Origin: Maniola hyperantus
Lineage: Eukaryota; Arthropoda; Insecta; Lepidoptera; Nymphalidae
DNA: 64,000 nucleotides
Assembly (NCBI RefSeq): GCF_902806685.2
Contig: NC_048555.1
Location: 11,532,001-11,596,000 of the forward strand
Direction of reading: 5' to 3'
The notes under the pieces were generated by a model. The model was not told the DNA's origin and did not search any database. It worked only from the letters and a program-made list of their open reading frames with translations. Positions 24,301-35,150 of the stretch are shown one piece after another (position 1 is the first letter of the stretch; each line of letters begins with the position of its first letter). The position numbers were made by a program, and so were the translations under genes.

Positions 24301-25500
24301 CAATTTATTTGCCATAAATTACCGTATATAATATAATAGCAGATTTGTAGAGCGTTGTCCCTGTCGTTGAGACCGACAAAACGTCATATAGGTAGGACAG
24401 AGACAACGCTCTACGAAGCCGAAATGTCATTCTAAAGGCCGATGTACATTACTTTCTAGTAGCTCTACCTCCAGTTCGAAAAGCAGATTCTATTAAGATG
24501 AGCTGACAAGAAACTCAGCAGTTGCTCTTTTTAAATCATTAATGATCACTGATAATGATTATATTGATAATATTTGAAATGGTCTGAATCTTTTAGTTTA
24601 TGGAAAATAGTTCTTACCTTGACTGGCATAGTTCTGAGTTTGACTAGGGTAGTTCTTGGCCTGACCGGCGTAGTTCTTGGCCTGAGTGACGTAAGGGCCT
24701 GAGTCTGAGGTGTCTGCTCGTAGGGGCGTTTGGAGGCCTGTGTTTATACTATTGGCTCCCTTGTTTGGTGGTAGGTAGGTGTCTAGCCGTGCTGCTGTTG
24801 CTATTGAAGCGACTGTTAGAGTGATTAGCTTGAAAGAAAATACAGACATTAATGATAGTTTTCTCTCTTTTACACGTTTGCGCGCACATTTTGCACCATA
24901 AATCAAAACATTATGCATAAAAAATAAATAAATATCTGCCTTATGTACAGGTAAAGCCCTTTCATATGAAATCCCACTTGATATAATTATCTTACTTTGA
25001 AAATTGAAAATACTAATTATTTTTTCATGAACACATTTTAATATTTTTTTAATGATGTAACCACAAATTCACGGTTTTTTTTCTTTACTTGTGCTATAAG
25101 ATCTACCTACCTGCCAAATTTCATGATTCTAGGTCAACGGGAAGTACCTTAACGGTTTTCTTGACAGACACGACAGACAGACAGACAACGAAGTTAAACG
25201 AAATAAGGTTTCCTTTTTTTTCATTTTGTGGTACGGAAACCTAAAAATCACGTCATTGCTCCGCTACGGCGTGATTGAAGGACAAATCAACAAACCACGA
25301 ACAAACACACTTCAGAATTTATATACAGATTCTCACACACAGATTAGGGTTGACGCACACTGGTAGATTCTTTTGGCGATTCAAAGGCACTTGGAAAAGT
25401 TTACTTGAATAAAAAAATGTATCTAATTCCATTTCATATTAAAATCAAAAGCTAACCATAACTAAGTAATCCAATAAAAATGAATACTAACTATTTGCAT
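11827..25500 (-). CDS. RR-1 cuticular protein gene 1 (four coding exons, C-terminus altered by an RTE insertion)
   Basis: Secreted structural protein of the cuticle with a Rebers-Riddiford type 1 chitin-binding domain (ChtBD4). I joined exons 25500-25492, 24828-24618, 15502-15329 and 12359-11827; all junctions are GT/AG and the phases agree (0, 1, 1). The protein starts MQILITLTVASIATAA, a signal peptide likely cut before RLDTY. Residues 49-104 are eight heptads of the form YxxQxxN. The RR-1 domain follows at about 116-180, with the core SFSYIGDDGQTYTVTYTADE and then NGFHPSGDHLP and a PTPPPIPEE linker. As the DNA now stands the frame runs through a retrotransposon to TAA at 11829-11827 (308 aa). 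Without the insertion the frame would end GKPYVYPY-stop (209 aa). A GGTAAGC at 12150-12144 could alternatively be a donor to an unseen exon. The family and the first three junctions are secure; the C-terminus is not. Confidence 0.88.
12445..12560 (+). mobile_element. RTE LINE fragment (intron 3 of gene 1)
   Basis: AACCAGAGTGACCGACATAG and GCAATGGGCAGGGCACATAG match the RTE C-terminal region. It is joined directly to a GGTTCCGTA repeat at 12558. Confidence 0.6.
12558..12988 (+). repeat. GGTTCCGTA interspersed repeat (intron 3 of gene 1)
   Basis: Ends ACCGGCCAAGTGCGAGTCAG and GAGGTACGGAACCCTAA enclose ATCATATGAAAGG and ACAGACAGACAA motifs. About 430 bp. The termini carry GGTTCCGTAC in inverted orientation. 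Not coding. Confidence 0.7.
14376..14572 (-). mobile_element. SINE family A with internal deletion (intron 3 of gene 1)
   Basis: (ATC)n tail and CTACCACACTGGCC are joined directly to ATAACTCCGAAAACTTAG and the tRNA-like head; the CGTGAGGAAACC part is missing. Confidence 0.72.
14656..14879 (-). mobile_element. Non-autonomous Helitron, 224 bp (intron 3 of gene 1)
   Basis: Full-length minus-strand copy: CTAG end at 14656 next to the CGCGACTTCGTCCGCG hairpin, and TCTAAATATATAAAAGG start at 14879. Confidence 0.82.
15329..15502 (-). CDS. Gene 1 coding exon 3 (heptads and start of RR-1 domain)
   Basis: The acceptor is TTGACTTAAG, with a weak pyrimidine tract; the donor is G|GTAAG at 15328-15324. 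The exon is 174 nt with phase 1 at both ends. It codes QNFGSQSTNYESQGQNYDSQ, then AQNYAGQAQILRYENEIDDK and GWHYAYETSDGTKAEQD. ILRYENEIDDKGWHYAYETS is the usual opening of an RR-1 domain. The repeat register and the phase both match exon 2. Confidence 0.85.
15580..15800 (-). mobile_element. RTE LINE 3' end (intron 2 of gene 1)
   Basis: (ATC)n tail, then GACGTCCACTGCTGGACATA and GGATCCAGCGGCTCCCTGCG on the plus strand. It matches 27526-27830 in the opposite orientation and lies 80 bp upstream of exon 3 of gene 1. Confidence 0.75.
16030..24002 (-). mobile_element. Tandem array of 11 Helitron-like units in intron 2 of gene 1
   Basis: Eleven copies of one unit, with anchor GTATGGCGGCCATC at about 16250, 16902, 17669, 18440, 19214, 19864, 20630, 21391, 22158, 22808 and 23458. 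Spacing falls into two classes, about 650 and about 768 bp. Read on the minus strand, a long unit ends with a GAGCTGC-TTTA-GCAGCTC hairpin followed after about 17 nt by CTAGT, the typical Helitron 3' end. The other terminus (TATACTATATATAGCTC) lacks a clear TC start. Short units lose both termini at the junction. I see no Rep/helicase coding; the many short open frames are not genes. Confidence 0.8.
19010..22650. repeat. Higher-order duplication inside the array (about 2,944 bp period)
   Basis: The block starting near 19010 recurs near 21954 at an offset of 2,944 bp (four units), with identical stretches such as 19072-19341 and 22016-22285. A further single 650-bp unit is then duplicated (about 22680-23330 and 23333-23980). 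The array has therefore grown by unequal exchange or replication slippage as well as by the original insertion. Confidence 0.75.
24003..24227 (-). mobile_element. Non-autonomous Helitron abutting the tandem array
   Basis: Starts directly where the intron 2 array ends, sharing the ACTAG. Read on the minus strand it has TCTAAATATATAAAAGG at 24227 and the hairpin next to 24003. It belongs to the same family as 6181-6840 and not to the array family. Confidence 0.8.
24348..24417. repeat. Inverted repeat in intron 2 of gene 1
   Basis: GTAGAGCGTTGTC and GACAACGCTCTAC flank a 40-bp loop. Confidence 0.55.
24618..24828 (-). CDS. Gene 1 coding exon 2 (signal peptide and heptad repeats)
   Basis: The acceptor TTTCTTTCAAG precedes CTA ATC ACT; the donor G|GTAAG follows CAA G at 24618. 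The exon is 211 nt and ends in phase 1. It codes LITLTVASIATAARLDTYLP, a spacer, and the first heptads (VTQAKNY, AGQAKNY, PSQTQNY, ASQ). The split codon joins to exon 3 as GAC (Asp), which keeps the heptad register across the junction. Confidence 0.85.
25492..25500 (-). CDS. Gene 1 coding exon 1 (MQI)
   Basis: ATG CAA ATA followed by the donor GTTAGT at 25491. A first exon that codes only three residues and ends in phase 0 is also seen in gene 2. The start is chosen because a TATA box lies about 75 bp upstream and because the codons join in frame to a hydrophobic signal peptide in exon 2. Confidence 0.8.
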
Positions 25501-25569
25501 GACTGGATTGACCACTGATATGGTTGTTATGAGACAGTGAAATGATGGCTGCTGGAGTTTCCACTGCCG

Positions 25570-25576
25570 TTTTATA
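25570..25576 (-). promoter_or_regulatory. TATA box of gene 1
   Basis: TATAAAA on the minus strand. About 30 bp downstream is CATCATT, the same sequence found 28 bp after the TATA box of gene 2, so transcription probably starts near 25545. The 5' UTR would be about 45 nt. Confidence 0.7.
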
Positions 25577-25619
25577 CTGAGACTGATAACAGCATTCGAA
25601 TCTCAGATCCCTTCACGTT

Positions 25620-26300
25620 TAGCGTCGATAGAGATTATTTTACAACTCATAAGTTTAGTTATAATTGAAGAGTTGGTGGTAATTTTTGATAAAGCTATAA
25701 GTAAGTCGAAAGTCTATCAAGTAGGACTTACTTAGTGATGTGATTATTTAACAAAAACACGACTGATCTACCAAAAATCCAACTAAAAAGATACATTTTT
25801 CACATTCAAAAATGGCGCTATACAGTAGCAAAAAAGTATATTTTTTTTCAAAAGTTTATAGCCACTGTCATTTGAGATGATATAAGAGTTCTAACAATAC
25901 CACATAAACCCAAATCTGTCAAGGCATTTAGAAGTTACGGTGGGATAAAGAAACTCACATTTATACTATAATTATATACCTACATCAGCCCTGAACCATA
26001 ACACTCTTTTTTGAGCAGTCGTGTAAAGCTAAATTGTATGTATTTTTACATGATTGTCCAATAAATCTGCTTATTTCAAAACTGAATTTTTGTTTAGATC
26101 GAGGTCCTTTCTTTCTTTCTTCTATCTGGTCGTCTGTTGTGGGTGCATTACTAGATTGAGATGATTTGGAACGTTCAATTTAGGCACATGCTAGATGTAT
26201 TTATTCAATGATAAGTTGCAGAGATTATTATTTCATTATGAATCCTCCTGCATAATAATTTGATTATCAAATTTTGGATGAGCGTCCGTATATATGTGCA
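25620..26300. other. Upstream region of gene 1
   Basis: No gene or repeat family recognised. It probably holds upstream regulatory sequence of gene 1, but I see no specific site that I can defend. Confidence 0.4.
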
Positions 26301-26395
26301 GTTTTTTCACATAACATCAGGTGACCCGCCTGCTCGTTTGCTCGCTATCTTTATTTAAAAAAAAAGTTAGCATAGGACGAAGAATATGACAATCA

Positions 26396-26452
26396 TTTGA
26401 TTTCTTTTGATTTGATTTGATTTGATTTGATTTGATTTGATTTGATTTTGAT
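26396..26452. repeat. (TTGAT)n microsatellite
   Basis: About ten copies of TTGAT. Confidence 0.85.
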
Positions 26453-26642
26453 TTCAGTCTCAAAGTCTTGCCACCAGTTCTCTGCCTATAATGATCTGGC
26501 TTGGAAGTTATTCGCAAACGCGTGCAATGATATTAATTGGTGTATTTAGTCCGGCGTGCCAGGTGTGACATTGGGTGAAGAAGCTTCAAACGATTCGTTG
26601 CATGGTGCAATTATGTTTTTGTAATTCAAGCAATAGAAACAG

Positions 26643-26963
26643 TGATAGCCTATTGGTTAGGACGTCCGCCTTCTAATCGGAGGTCGGGGGTTCGATCCCG
26701 GACACGCACCTCTAACTTTTCGGAATTAGGTATGTGCGTTTTAATTAATTAAATATCACTTGCTTTAACGGTGAAGGAAAACATCGTGAGGAAACCTGCA
26801 TGCCTGAGAGTTCTCCATAATGTTCTCAAAGGTGTGTGAAGTCTACCAATCCGCACATGGCCAGCGTGGTAGACTATAGCCAAAACCCTTCTCACTCTGA
26901 AAGGAGACCCGCGCTCTGTAGTGAGCCGGTGATGGGTTGATCATGATGATGATGATGATGAAT
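26643..26963 (+). mobile_element. SINE family A, full length
   Basis: Head GTGATAGCCTATTGGTTAGG with B box GGTTCGATCCCGG, complete body and (GAT)n tail at 26941-26961. Confidence 0.82.
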
Positions 26964-26989
26964 TCAAGCAGATCAATTGATTGGCATTT

Positions 26990-27290
26990 GACTGATCTAT
27001 CAACGCACAGTTCAAACTACTGAACGATCGGGCTGAAATATGGTATGCAGCTGGCTATTATGAGTTATGGCGTAGAAATCCGTTAAGGATTTTAAAAAAT
27101 AAGAATAAGAATAAGAAGAATAAGAATAATTTATTTTGAATTTAGAATTTAGAATTTAGACACAAGAAACAAGTTTCCTTCCCTCTGCACTAGGAAAACC
27201 CTGTATTGCAGAAGGCAATTCAACCCCTAAAGGAGTAAAATAGGGGTTTGATAATTTATGTAGTCCACGTGAATGAAGTCGGGGCCAGTT
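26990..27290 (+). mobile_element. Decayed Helitron with a 120-bp insertion
   Basis: The family body is split at about 27096 by an AAGAATAAGAATAAG-rich piece ending near 27218, after which AATTCAACCCCTAAAGG resumes. The 3' hairpin is degraded (ACGTGAATGAAGTCGG). Confidence 0.55.
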
Positions 27291-27327
27291 GTTGTTGGTT
27301 GAAACGCATGCCGGGCTTTAGCTAGTT

Positions 27328-27515
27328 ATCATCATCATCATCTTCAACTTATCTTCGGCCTGGGTCTCCTCCTAGCAGAATGAGGTCCACCACGCTGGCC
27401 AAGTGCAGATTGGCAGACTTCACACACCTTTGGAAGTATTAGGTATAATCTATAGAGAACTCTCAGACATGCAGGTTTTCTTACGATGTTTTTCTTCATT
27501 GTATAAGCAAGTGAT
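27328..27515 (-). mobile_element. SINE family A, diverged 3' part
   Basis: (ATC)n tail, CACGCTGGCCAAGTGCAGAT and TCAGACATGCAGGTTTTC. It lies just upstream of an RTE tail. Confidence 0.6.
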
Positions 27516-27525
27516 ATTTAAATAT

Positions 27526-27830
27526 TAACGTAGGAGAACTAGAGTAACCGACATAGCTCGAAACGGGTTGCGAAGCTGACGTGGCAATGGGCAGGGCGCA
27601 TAGTTCGTACAACCGATAGACGTTGGGGTCCCAAGGTGCTTGAATGGCGACCTCGCACCGGAAGACGCAGCGTTGGAAGACCCCCCACTAGGTGGACTGA
27701 CGACATCAGACGAGTCGCAGGGAGCTGCTGGATCCAGGCGGCGCAAGACCGTGGCGTGTAGAAGTCCCTACAAGAGACCTATGTCCAGCAGTGGACGTCT
27801 ATTGGTTGATGATGATGATGATGATGATTT
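27526..27830 (+). mobile_element. RTE LINE 3' end with (GAT)n tail
   Basis: Encodes RRTRVTDIARNGLRS-like sequence, then CGACCTCGCACCGGAAGACG and TGGACTGACGACATCAGACG, and ends ACCTATGTCCAGCAGTGGAC plus (GAT)n. 5' truncated. Confidence 0.75.
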
Positions 27831-28068
27831 AAATATTTAAAAGTAGCATACCTACTCTTCAAGTCTTAATATGTCCATGCAAAAATCACGTTGATCCGTA
27901 GCTCCTTTGCAGCGTGATTAAAGGACAAACCAACAGACTGACACACCTGCATATTTTGCAATTATATTAGTCCGTAATTCCGGGTGAATGCATTCTATTT
28001 GACTGCATCATTTAACATTGATATTATAAACAAAATTACTGTTATGAAATTCAGATAATATGATGTCT

Positions 28069-28914
28069 AACGCCGGCTTCACACAGTCGGCCAACACTCC
28101 AACTGTACGTCAAATCTTCCAAGTGTGGAGAGATAGTTCGTTCATGTTTGGTGATGTTGGCTCATGTTGGCGCGTACCCAAATCAGGAGTTGGCCAACTC
28201 ACACGAACAGACCCTCCACCTTCCCTCCAAACATCATTGCGGTCTCTTCACTCAGGCGAGACAGACGTGTGCAGTACGCTGCGACCCCAACTGCAAATTA
28301 TTTCGCACCATTTATTTGGATGTTTTTTATCTAAATTTAGAAAGGGAAAAGGTCACTGATTGACTGACTAACTGACTGCCTGACTGACTGATCTATCAAC
28401 GCACAGCTGAAACTACTGGACGGGCTGAAATTTGGCATGCATATAGCTATTATGACGCAGGCATCCGCTAGGAACGGATTTTTGAAAATTTAACTCCTAA
28501 GGAAGTAAGATGGGGGGGTAGAAGTTTATATAGTCCACGTGGATGAAGTCACGAGCATAAGCTAATCTTTGTATTTATCATAACAGAGTGGAATAACGAT
28601 ACTGTACTCTTGTTATTGGAGTTCACCTTATATGAAGGAGAATCGGTGCCATGGAATCCCAAGCATCGCAAACATAAAGATAAAATGGCTTTACACGACG
28701 ATGCTTGGTTGAGACGGATGATTTCACGTTAGTTATAGACTTGTAAAAAATAATTATAGCGAGGAAGCTCCAATCAGTTCAACGTCCCCATAGCGAATGA
28801 AGTTGGAACGTATGTGTGGAGACTCTGAAGAGTGTTTTGATCGCCTCCACACTATCGACGTTTGTGGTTGTTGGAGGGTTGGACTATTGGACGACTGTGT
28901 GGAGCCGGCATAAC
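28069..28914. mobile_element. Foldback element interrupted by a Helitron
   Basis: The ends GCCGGCTTCACACAGTCGG (28072) and CGACTGTGTGGAGCCGGC (28894-28911) are inverted repeats of about 40 bp with mismatches. A Helitron copy (28330-28565, TCTAAATTTAG to CATAAGCTAA) lies inside. The open frame at 28060-28359 belongs to this element and is not a recognisable protein. Confidence 0.5.
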
Positions 28915-29021
28915 ACTTACCTAATGGTAGATGCAGTATATCTTTATGACATAAAAAGATTTGTATGGTCACTTTAGAAAGTGAATTAATCACTATTAGA
29001 CACTATTGTTATTCATTGTGA

Positions 29022-29112
29022 GGCGATGATAGCGTAGTAGTTAAGACGTCAGCCTCCTGATCGAGGTGTCCAGGGTTCGATCCCGGCCACGCATCCCCAA
29101 CTTTTCAAGAGC
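29022..29112 (+). mobile_element. tRNA-derived SINE head, diverged
   Basis: ATGATAGCGTAGTAGTTAAG and CAGGGTTCGATCCCGG give A and B boxes; no body is attached. A related solo head lies at 52744-52800 (-), and a different one at 52335-52408 (-). Confidence 0.5.
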
Positions 29113-29149
29113 TTAATTAAAAGAGTTTTAGAATTTTAATTTATTATCA

Positions 29150-29365
29150 ACTAGCTGATGCCCGCGACTTCGTCCACGTGGAATTTGGTTTTTAAAAATC
29201 CCGTGGGAACTCTTTGATTTTTCGGAATAAAAAGTAGCCTATGTCATTCTCCAGGTCTTTATATATATCCATGCCAAAAATCACGTCAATCCGTTGCACT
29301 GTTGCGATGTGATTGAAGGACAAACCAACAAACCAACAAACAAACACACTTTCGCATTTATAATA
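29150..29365 (-). mobile_element. Helitron-like element, CAGCTAGT subfamily
   Basis: On the minus strand it runs from TTATAAATGCGAAAGTGTG to the hairpin CACGTGGACGAAGTCGCG and GCATCAGCTAG. Further copies or fragments with the same ends: 40403-40615, 44133-44290, 45715-45930, 45925-46145, 46146-46321 (+), 47450-47655 (+), 53255-53500 (+), 53800-53880 (+) and 55945-56335. Confidence 0.7.
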
Positions 29366-30331
29366 AGGGTATTGATTTTTTTTCAACAACTGCCTTTATA
29401 GAGAGAGAGCCAGCACGTGTCAGACCTTCGTTATTTTATAAAAGCTGAAAGTTTCTCTGCGTATTGTCCCCAACACTGGGAGACACGTTTGTTTGGATCA
29501 TGGTGGGTTTGGGAGATAACAGGTAATAAAAGTGTAATTTTTTTGCGCCAGAGTATGAAGTCTAATTTTTTATATTTTCCTCGAAATAGTAGGTATTAGA
29601 AAACACGTCACGCATTGCCAGACACTAAGGCTGAGATCTATAGAGCGCACTTTGACTTTGCTCAGACTTAAGATTGAGTTAAAACGAGACGGATTTATGT
29701 GAGAGATATGTCTCGTTTTAACTCTGTCTTAAGTCTAAGCAAAGTCAGAGTGCGCTCTATAGATCTCACCCATAGTGTCGTGGCAACCCCCGTGCCAGAC
29801 GCCCTTAAAGTTGAGAAGTTTAAGGTTTAATCTTAATGGAAGTTGCAAAAAACCTCCAAACTAATATCATAATATGGATACTCATCACAGTAGCAAATTT
29901 ATAATTACATAATATGAAAACGAATTGTTAAGTGTTTATTAATACATTTTGAGCCTTTAAAAACCTTCATGACGATTTGAATGGATTTCGTCTGCCCGTC
30001 GTGTCTGTCAAGAAAACCTATAGGGTACTTCCCGTTTACCTAGAATCATGAATTTGGTAGGTAGATAGGTCTCATCTCTATTTATAAAAATGAATCGCTG
30101 AATGTGTTGCTGATTGCAAATCAGCTGAACCGATTTCGCTAATTCTTTTTTTATAATATTTCTTGAAGTACGAAGATGGTTCTTACGGAGAGAAAAATTT
30201 AAAAAATTGCCTGGACAAGAATCGACTGTTTGGCGATAAGGAGTTCGCCGGGTCAGCTAGTAGCACAATAATAATTAAAGGAATAAATCCGCAAACCGTC
30301 AATTTGTGGTCACATCACAAAAAATAAAAAT

Positions 30332-30405
30332 AACAGCGCGCCATCTATATGTGATTAGATAAATTAAAATTAATTTATCAAATCACATATAGATGGCGCT
30401 GTTGT
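30332..30405. repeat. Near-perfect palindrome
   Basis: CGCCATCTATATGTGATTAG and CAAATCACATATAGATGGCG, with AAATTAATTTA at the centre; arms of about 33 bp and almost no loop. Confidence 0.7.
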
Positions 30406-30506
30406 CATTATCGTGCAGTGTTGCACGTTAAAATGTTAAAATTATGTTAATTAAATTATTCGCTCATCGTAACAGGCAGATTCGATTCCAGGCAGGTGAA
30501 ATTTTA

Positions 30507-30670
30507 TCATCATCATCGTAATCAACCTATAGCCGGCTCACTACAGATCACGGGTCTCCTCTCAGAGTGAGCAGTGTATTTAGCCTACCATACAGGTCAA
30601 TTAGTACAGATTGGCAGACTTCACACACCTTTGAGAACATTATGGAGAACTCTCAGGCATGCTGTTTTTA
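30507..30670 (-). mobile_element. SINE family A, 3' half
   Basis: CATCATCATCGTAATCAACC tail through GAGAACTCTCAGGCATGC; the head is missing. Confidence 0.7.
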
Positions 30671-30794
30671 GGAAGGTAGGTACTTAGGTTTTACATTTTA
30701 ATTAAAGGTTTAGCCGGCATTTATTAATTATAGGTTTTGATCTGAATTCCATCACGAACTTGAATTTTCAAAAACGTCATAATATCGTTACCTT

Positions 30795-33112
30795 TTGGCT
30801 TGGACGATCTAACCTATGGACTTGTAACGCGCCTAATATTACGAATAAAAATTTCTGTCACTTTTGGTGCGGGACGAGGAAACACTACATAGACAACTTG
30901 ACACACTCACTTAACAAAGTTTTGTGTCATTATTAACACACACATATCTAAATCTTCAACACTACTACATTTTACGCACACTAATAAGTTATATACATCA
31001 ACATACAAAGACATTACGAGTGTAAGACAGTCAAATTGATTTGCGATGCTACCGTATCGATATTTTAAAATATATCGATAGTTTTTCAGAAACAAAAGTA
31101 GAAGTAAGAATTTATTACTCGTATTTAATTACTTAAAACCAGTGTTTGGTCAGCGTAGCGTATTCTTGCATACATTCACCTCACTTAATAGGTAATTATC
31201 CCAAAAACTAATAATGCAACGTAAAAATAAGAAAAATATATATTTAAAAAATATGCACATACTTTTTTACTTATTTTATATCATTTTTAATCTTTTGTAT
31301 TTTTTTATATAACGAAATTTTCATTTAAAATTTCGATAGTGAAAATGTGCTTATTAATGACCTTGGACGTTCTAATCTAGGTTAGATCGTCCAAGTTAAT
31401 GACTTATATTATTATATAATACAAAATAAACCTGACCGCGCAAAAGCCTACCAAACATAATTAGTAGGTATATCAATCAATAAAATGTTTTTTTCTTTCC
31501 AATCAATCATTTATTTATTGCGCATTGGGTTTACATGGTAATTCCAATATGGTGTACTCTTTGTCCAAAAAAATTAAATGTAAGTTATTAAATATTACAC
31601 GTATTGCCCTTACAAATTAGCAATGCAAAAATTTTCTCAATAAGCGGCAGGCGCTTTTACCCCACAGCAAAATTCCATAAGACAGATATGATACTATGAA
31701 AATAAATTAGTAAACACACACGGTGGCCTCTTCTATTTTTATCATATATCAATACGTCATTATTTACCATTAGGTTAATGTTATGTATATTCTTGGCGAT
31801 TCTCTCTGTAAAAATATCGAAATCTGTAAAAATAAAACGATTATGATAAATTATTACCTAATCCTCATCCTTGAGAAAGGTACACCTTTTAGCTACATAT
31901 TACCCAGTTCAGAGACACCCTACCCCGTTTCGCGCCTATCACTAAAATTGCGTTGCTTTAATATTTTTTAAAATGTATTAAGTACGTGAAATCACAGAAA
32001 TCGACTAGTTTTATTACAAGTATAGGTAGCGAAAAAATTGTGGTAATTAATAATAACTATTCTTTACTTGACTTGAAGACGGTAATTTAGTCGTTAATAA
32101 TAAAGAAAATGTTTTCATCGATATCGATAATCGAACCGCAATCACTATCACATGATTCTTAAAAATCGAACCTTATGTCCTACGCTATTAAATCTAATAC
32201 TGAAAAATTTTGTAAAAATAACACTATAGTCTCGTGGGGAGTGCGGTATACTATAGACGGAGAGCCAGGAGCCAAAATACTGTTTGAATTTACTAAGGCT
32301 AATTTTTATATAGTTCATTAGAATGGTTGCGTACACAAACATACTGCGGTCAGTCAAGTGAACCTGAGAACAGTGACTCAGGTGCGCTATCAAAGGTGTC
32401 GTACCTGCGAGGTAATAAAATGAATTTACTAAGGCTGAAAATTGTTATATAACTTGTATATTGCATATAAATAAAAGTTGTAATGGTTAGTCAGCAGAAT
32501 ATGGGGACAGAGCTGGTCAGTATGCGCAAAAAATTAGCCTTAGTAAATTCAAACAGTTTTTTGAGCGCTGGCTCTCCGTCTATAGTATACCGCACTTCCC
32601 ACGAGACTAGTGTTATTTTTACTACTACGTAATTTCATGCTGTTCAAATTTTCGTATTCAAATTTTAACCTAATTTGTATATATCGAGGGTTGCAATTGT
32701 TTAGAAAAAACAAAATATAGTCTCGTGAGGAGTGTGACTCGTTTCTACCGAATTATTACGTACTCAATTACTGAATCGGTAAAGTTCTCGATTGTTATTT
32801 TATTATAATAATTTATGTAATTTAATTTATAGAAAGCGTTTATTACACCAAAAATACTTACTTATGAAATGAAATTACATCTTTTTGTAAATTTGATGTG
32901 TTTGATTTGTTCTTGCACTCACTAACGGCACAAACAGGCATTTTTCACCCAGCGTGTAAGACGTCGTCACACATCGAAAACGATTCTGACAATGACAAAA
33001 TCGATTCCGCAAACAGTGTTTATAAACGCAGTGGATTAAAAATCCATTACTATTGACAGGGGGGAATAATCATGCGAGGCGCGTCCTTAGGTTAGATCGT
33101 CCAAGCCTTTTG
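30795..33112. mobile_element. Possible composite DNA element with CTTGGACGATCTAACC ends
   Basis: CTTGGACGATCTAACCTA at about 30799 and TAGGTTAGATCGTCCAAG at about 33092 are perfect inverted repeats. A third copy occurs as a fused pair at 31365-31399. The 32219-32614 MITE lies inside. No transposase frame is visible. Confidence 0.45.
32219..32614. mobile_element. MITE with about 80-bp terminal inverted repeats
   Basis: AGTCTCGTGGGGAGTGCGGT (32228) and ACCGCACTTCCCACGAGACT (32590) are the ends of long arms that include GGAGAGCCAG and TTTGAATTTACTAAGGC. A further solo end (AGTCTCGTGAGGAGTG) is at 32719. Confidence 0.72.
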
Positions 33113-34892
33113 GTGACGAAAAGTTCATGCTTCGATTTAGTTAAATGCCCTTTATTAATAAACAACCCAATTTATACTTTGTCTTCTGGACCGTAGAACT
33201 TAATTTCACTTAAACATGATTGGAATACTTTTAAAGCTTTTGGGAAAGGTTACAGGAAAATTAGACTTTAGCACAGGTGGTTTTAGGGTTGGTTTTTGTT
33301 TAACAGTTTAAGATGAACTTATTTCATAGATTACATACCAGACCTTCACACAGACCTACAGACAGGCTTAGGACCTTCATGAGTTTATAATAATGTGGTC
33401 TAGTGGAATGTCACAGTATTTAAATTAGTGCAAATATCGTTACATTCAACATTTCGTGGTTTGATACATGCCATATTTGTACCTACCATTTTCCTACTGC
33501 GTGTACCTAGGTACATGAACTGAAACGCAAAGCGCTCTTGCCAATGCTTTTAATTAATTCCTAGTTTGGTCCTCGTAAATCGTAAAATATTTTTATTGCA
33601 GTTAAGGACGCTTTTTAGGGTTCCGTAGTAAACAAAGAACCCCTCGGAACCCTCGTAGCTTTAGTTTTAAGTTTGCGTAATTATCACCACTATATCTTAG
33701 AAATCCAACATCTGACCATCAAAAAGCGTTATTAATTACCTATTTTGAATAAATCATTTGACTTTGACTTTGACTTTGACTTTGACCCTTATAGTTTCGC
33801 CATGTCCGTCCGTCTATCCATCTGTCCGTCCGTCCGTCCGTCCTCGGTTAATCTCAGAGACTATTAGTGCTAGAAAGCTGTAATTTGGCATGGGTATAAT
33901 TAATATTCATCACGCCGACAAAGTGGTGAAATAAAATTGTGATAAATATGTTTTTAGGGTAGCTCCCTACATGTAAAGTGGGGATGATTTTTTTTCTCGT
34001 CTACCCCATAGTGTGGGGTATCGTTAAATAGGTATTTTAATAATACTGTGGGTGTGGGGACATCATTTTTCGATTTCTAGATCCGTTTTTAAAATATGAT
34101 GTTTTAAAGTGCTAATTTTTATTCGAGTCAAGTGTCCCCCCCTCTATCAGCCAAATGGTAGTATATAGGAACGTGAAAAAATTCACAGCAGTAGTAGGTA
34201 TATATTATAATCAATTTTAAAGGAAAACTATCATGGCTAAGTAGGATTCACAGGTTAATAAGTTGTATCTGTTTTTCGAGGTTAATTATTATTGTACGTA
34301 GATATTATGAGTTGCATATTAATGTATATTATAGTTTTATTGTATCTATTGTATGTGTGATTGATGGAATTCAAAATATCCTCAATATTCATAAATAAAA
34401 TAAAAGCGCTTTCCTAGGTCAGCTGTAATGATTTGTGACTACGGAACCCTACACTGCGCGTGGCCCGCCACGCGCTTGGCCGGTTTTTAGATATACACTT
34501 ACTTAGGACGACAGAATGTAAGTTTTCTATACTTATGTATTTCAAATTCTAGAAATATAGATCAGTTTAAAAAAAATGCCATTTCCTAATCTTTAACTCT
34601 CATCTATATCCTATAGGTTTATTACTATTGAGTATATTAATTATCTCAGGGAGCAATTAGTATTCGTATTCACTGCGCAACATAGTTCTGAAGAATGTGT
34701 GTAAAATCAAACATAATTCATTCAATGCGGTACAATATAATAGTAAGTTGGTAACAGAAGATTCGCTTTTATAGTAGCAAATCTTTACATTAATATATGT
34801 AGGTGTAGACAAGACACTATCCGTCTCTTTTTGTTTATTTTACAGTGAAAGGATTCTTTACACCTTCCGATTCAGACAACATTTATTATTTA

Positions 34893-35150
34893 GTAGATGA
34901 TGCCCTCGACGTCGTCCGCGTGGACTACATAAATTTCAAACCCCTATTTTACTCCCTTAGGGGTTGAATTTTCAAAAATCCTTTCTTAGCGGAGGTCTAC
35001 GTCATAATAGTTTTCAAAAAACCTATCTTAGCGGATGCCTACGTCATAATAGCTATCTGCATGCCAAATTTCAGCCTGATCCGTCCAGTATTTTGAGCTG
35101 TGCGTTGATAGATCAGTCAGTCAGCCAATCAGTCACCTTTTCCTTTTATA
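34893..35150 (-). mobile_element. Helitron copy with internal 57-bp partial duplication
   Basis: Minus-strand copy in which TCTTAGCGGA...CTACGTCATAATAG occurs twice in a row (about 34983-35012 and 35027-35052). Confidence 0.7.

Noticed and set aside
28060..28359. Coding gene of 99 residues
   Set aside because: It starts in the terminal inverted repeat of a foldback element and ends in a Helitron; the translation shows no domain.
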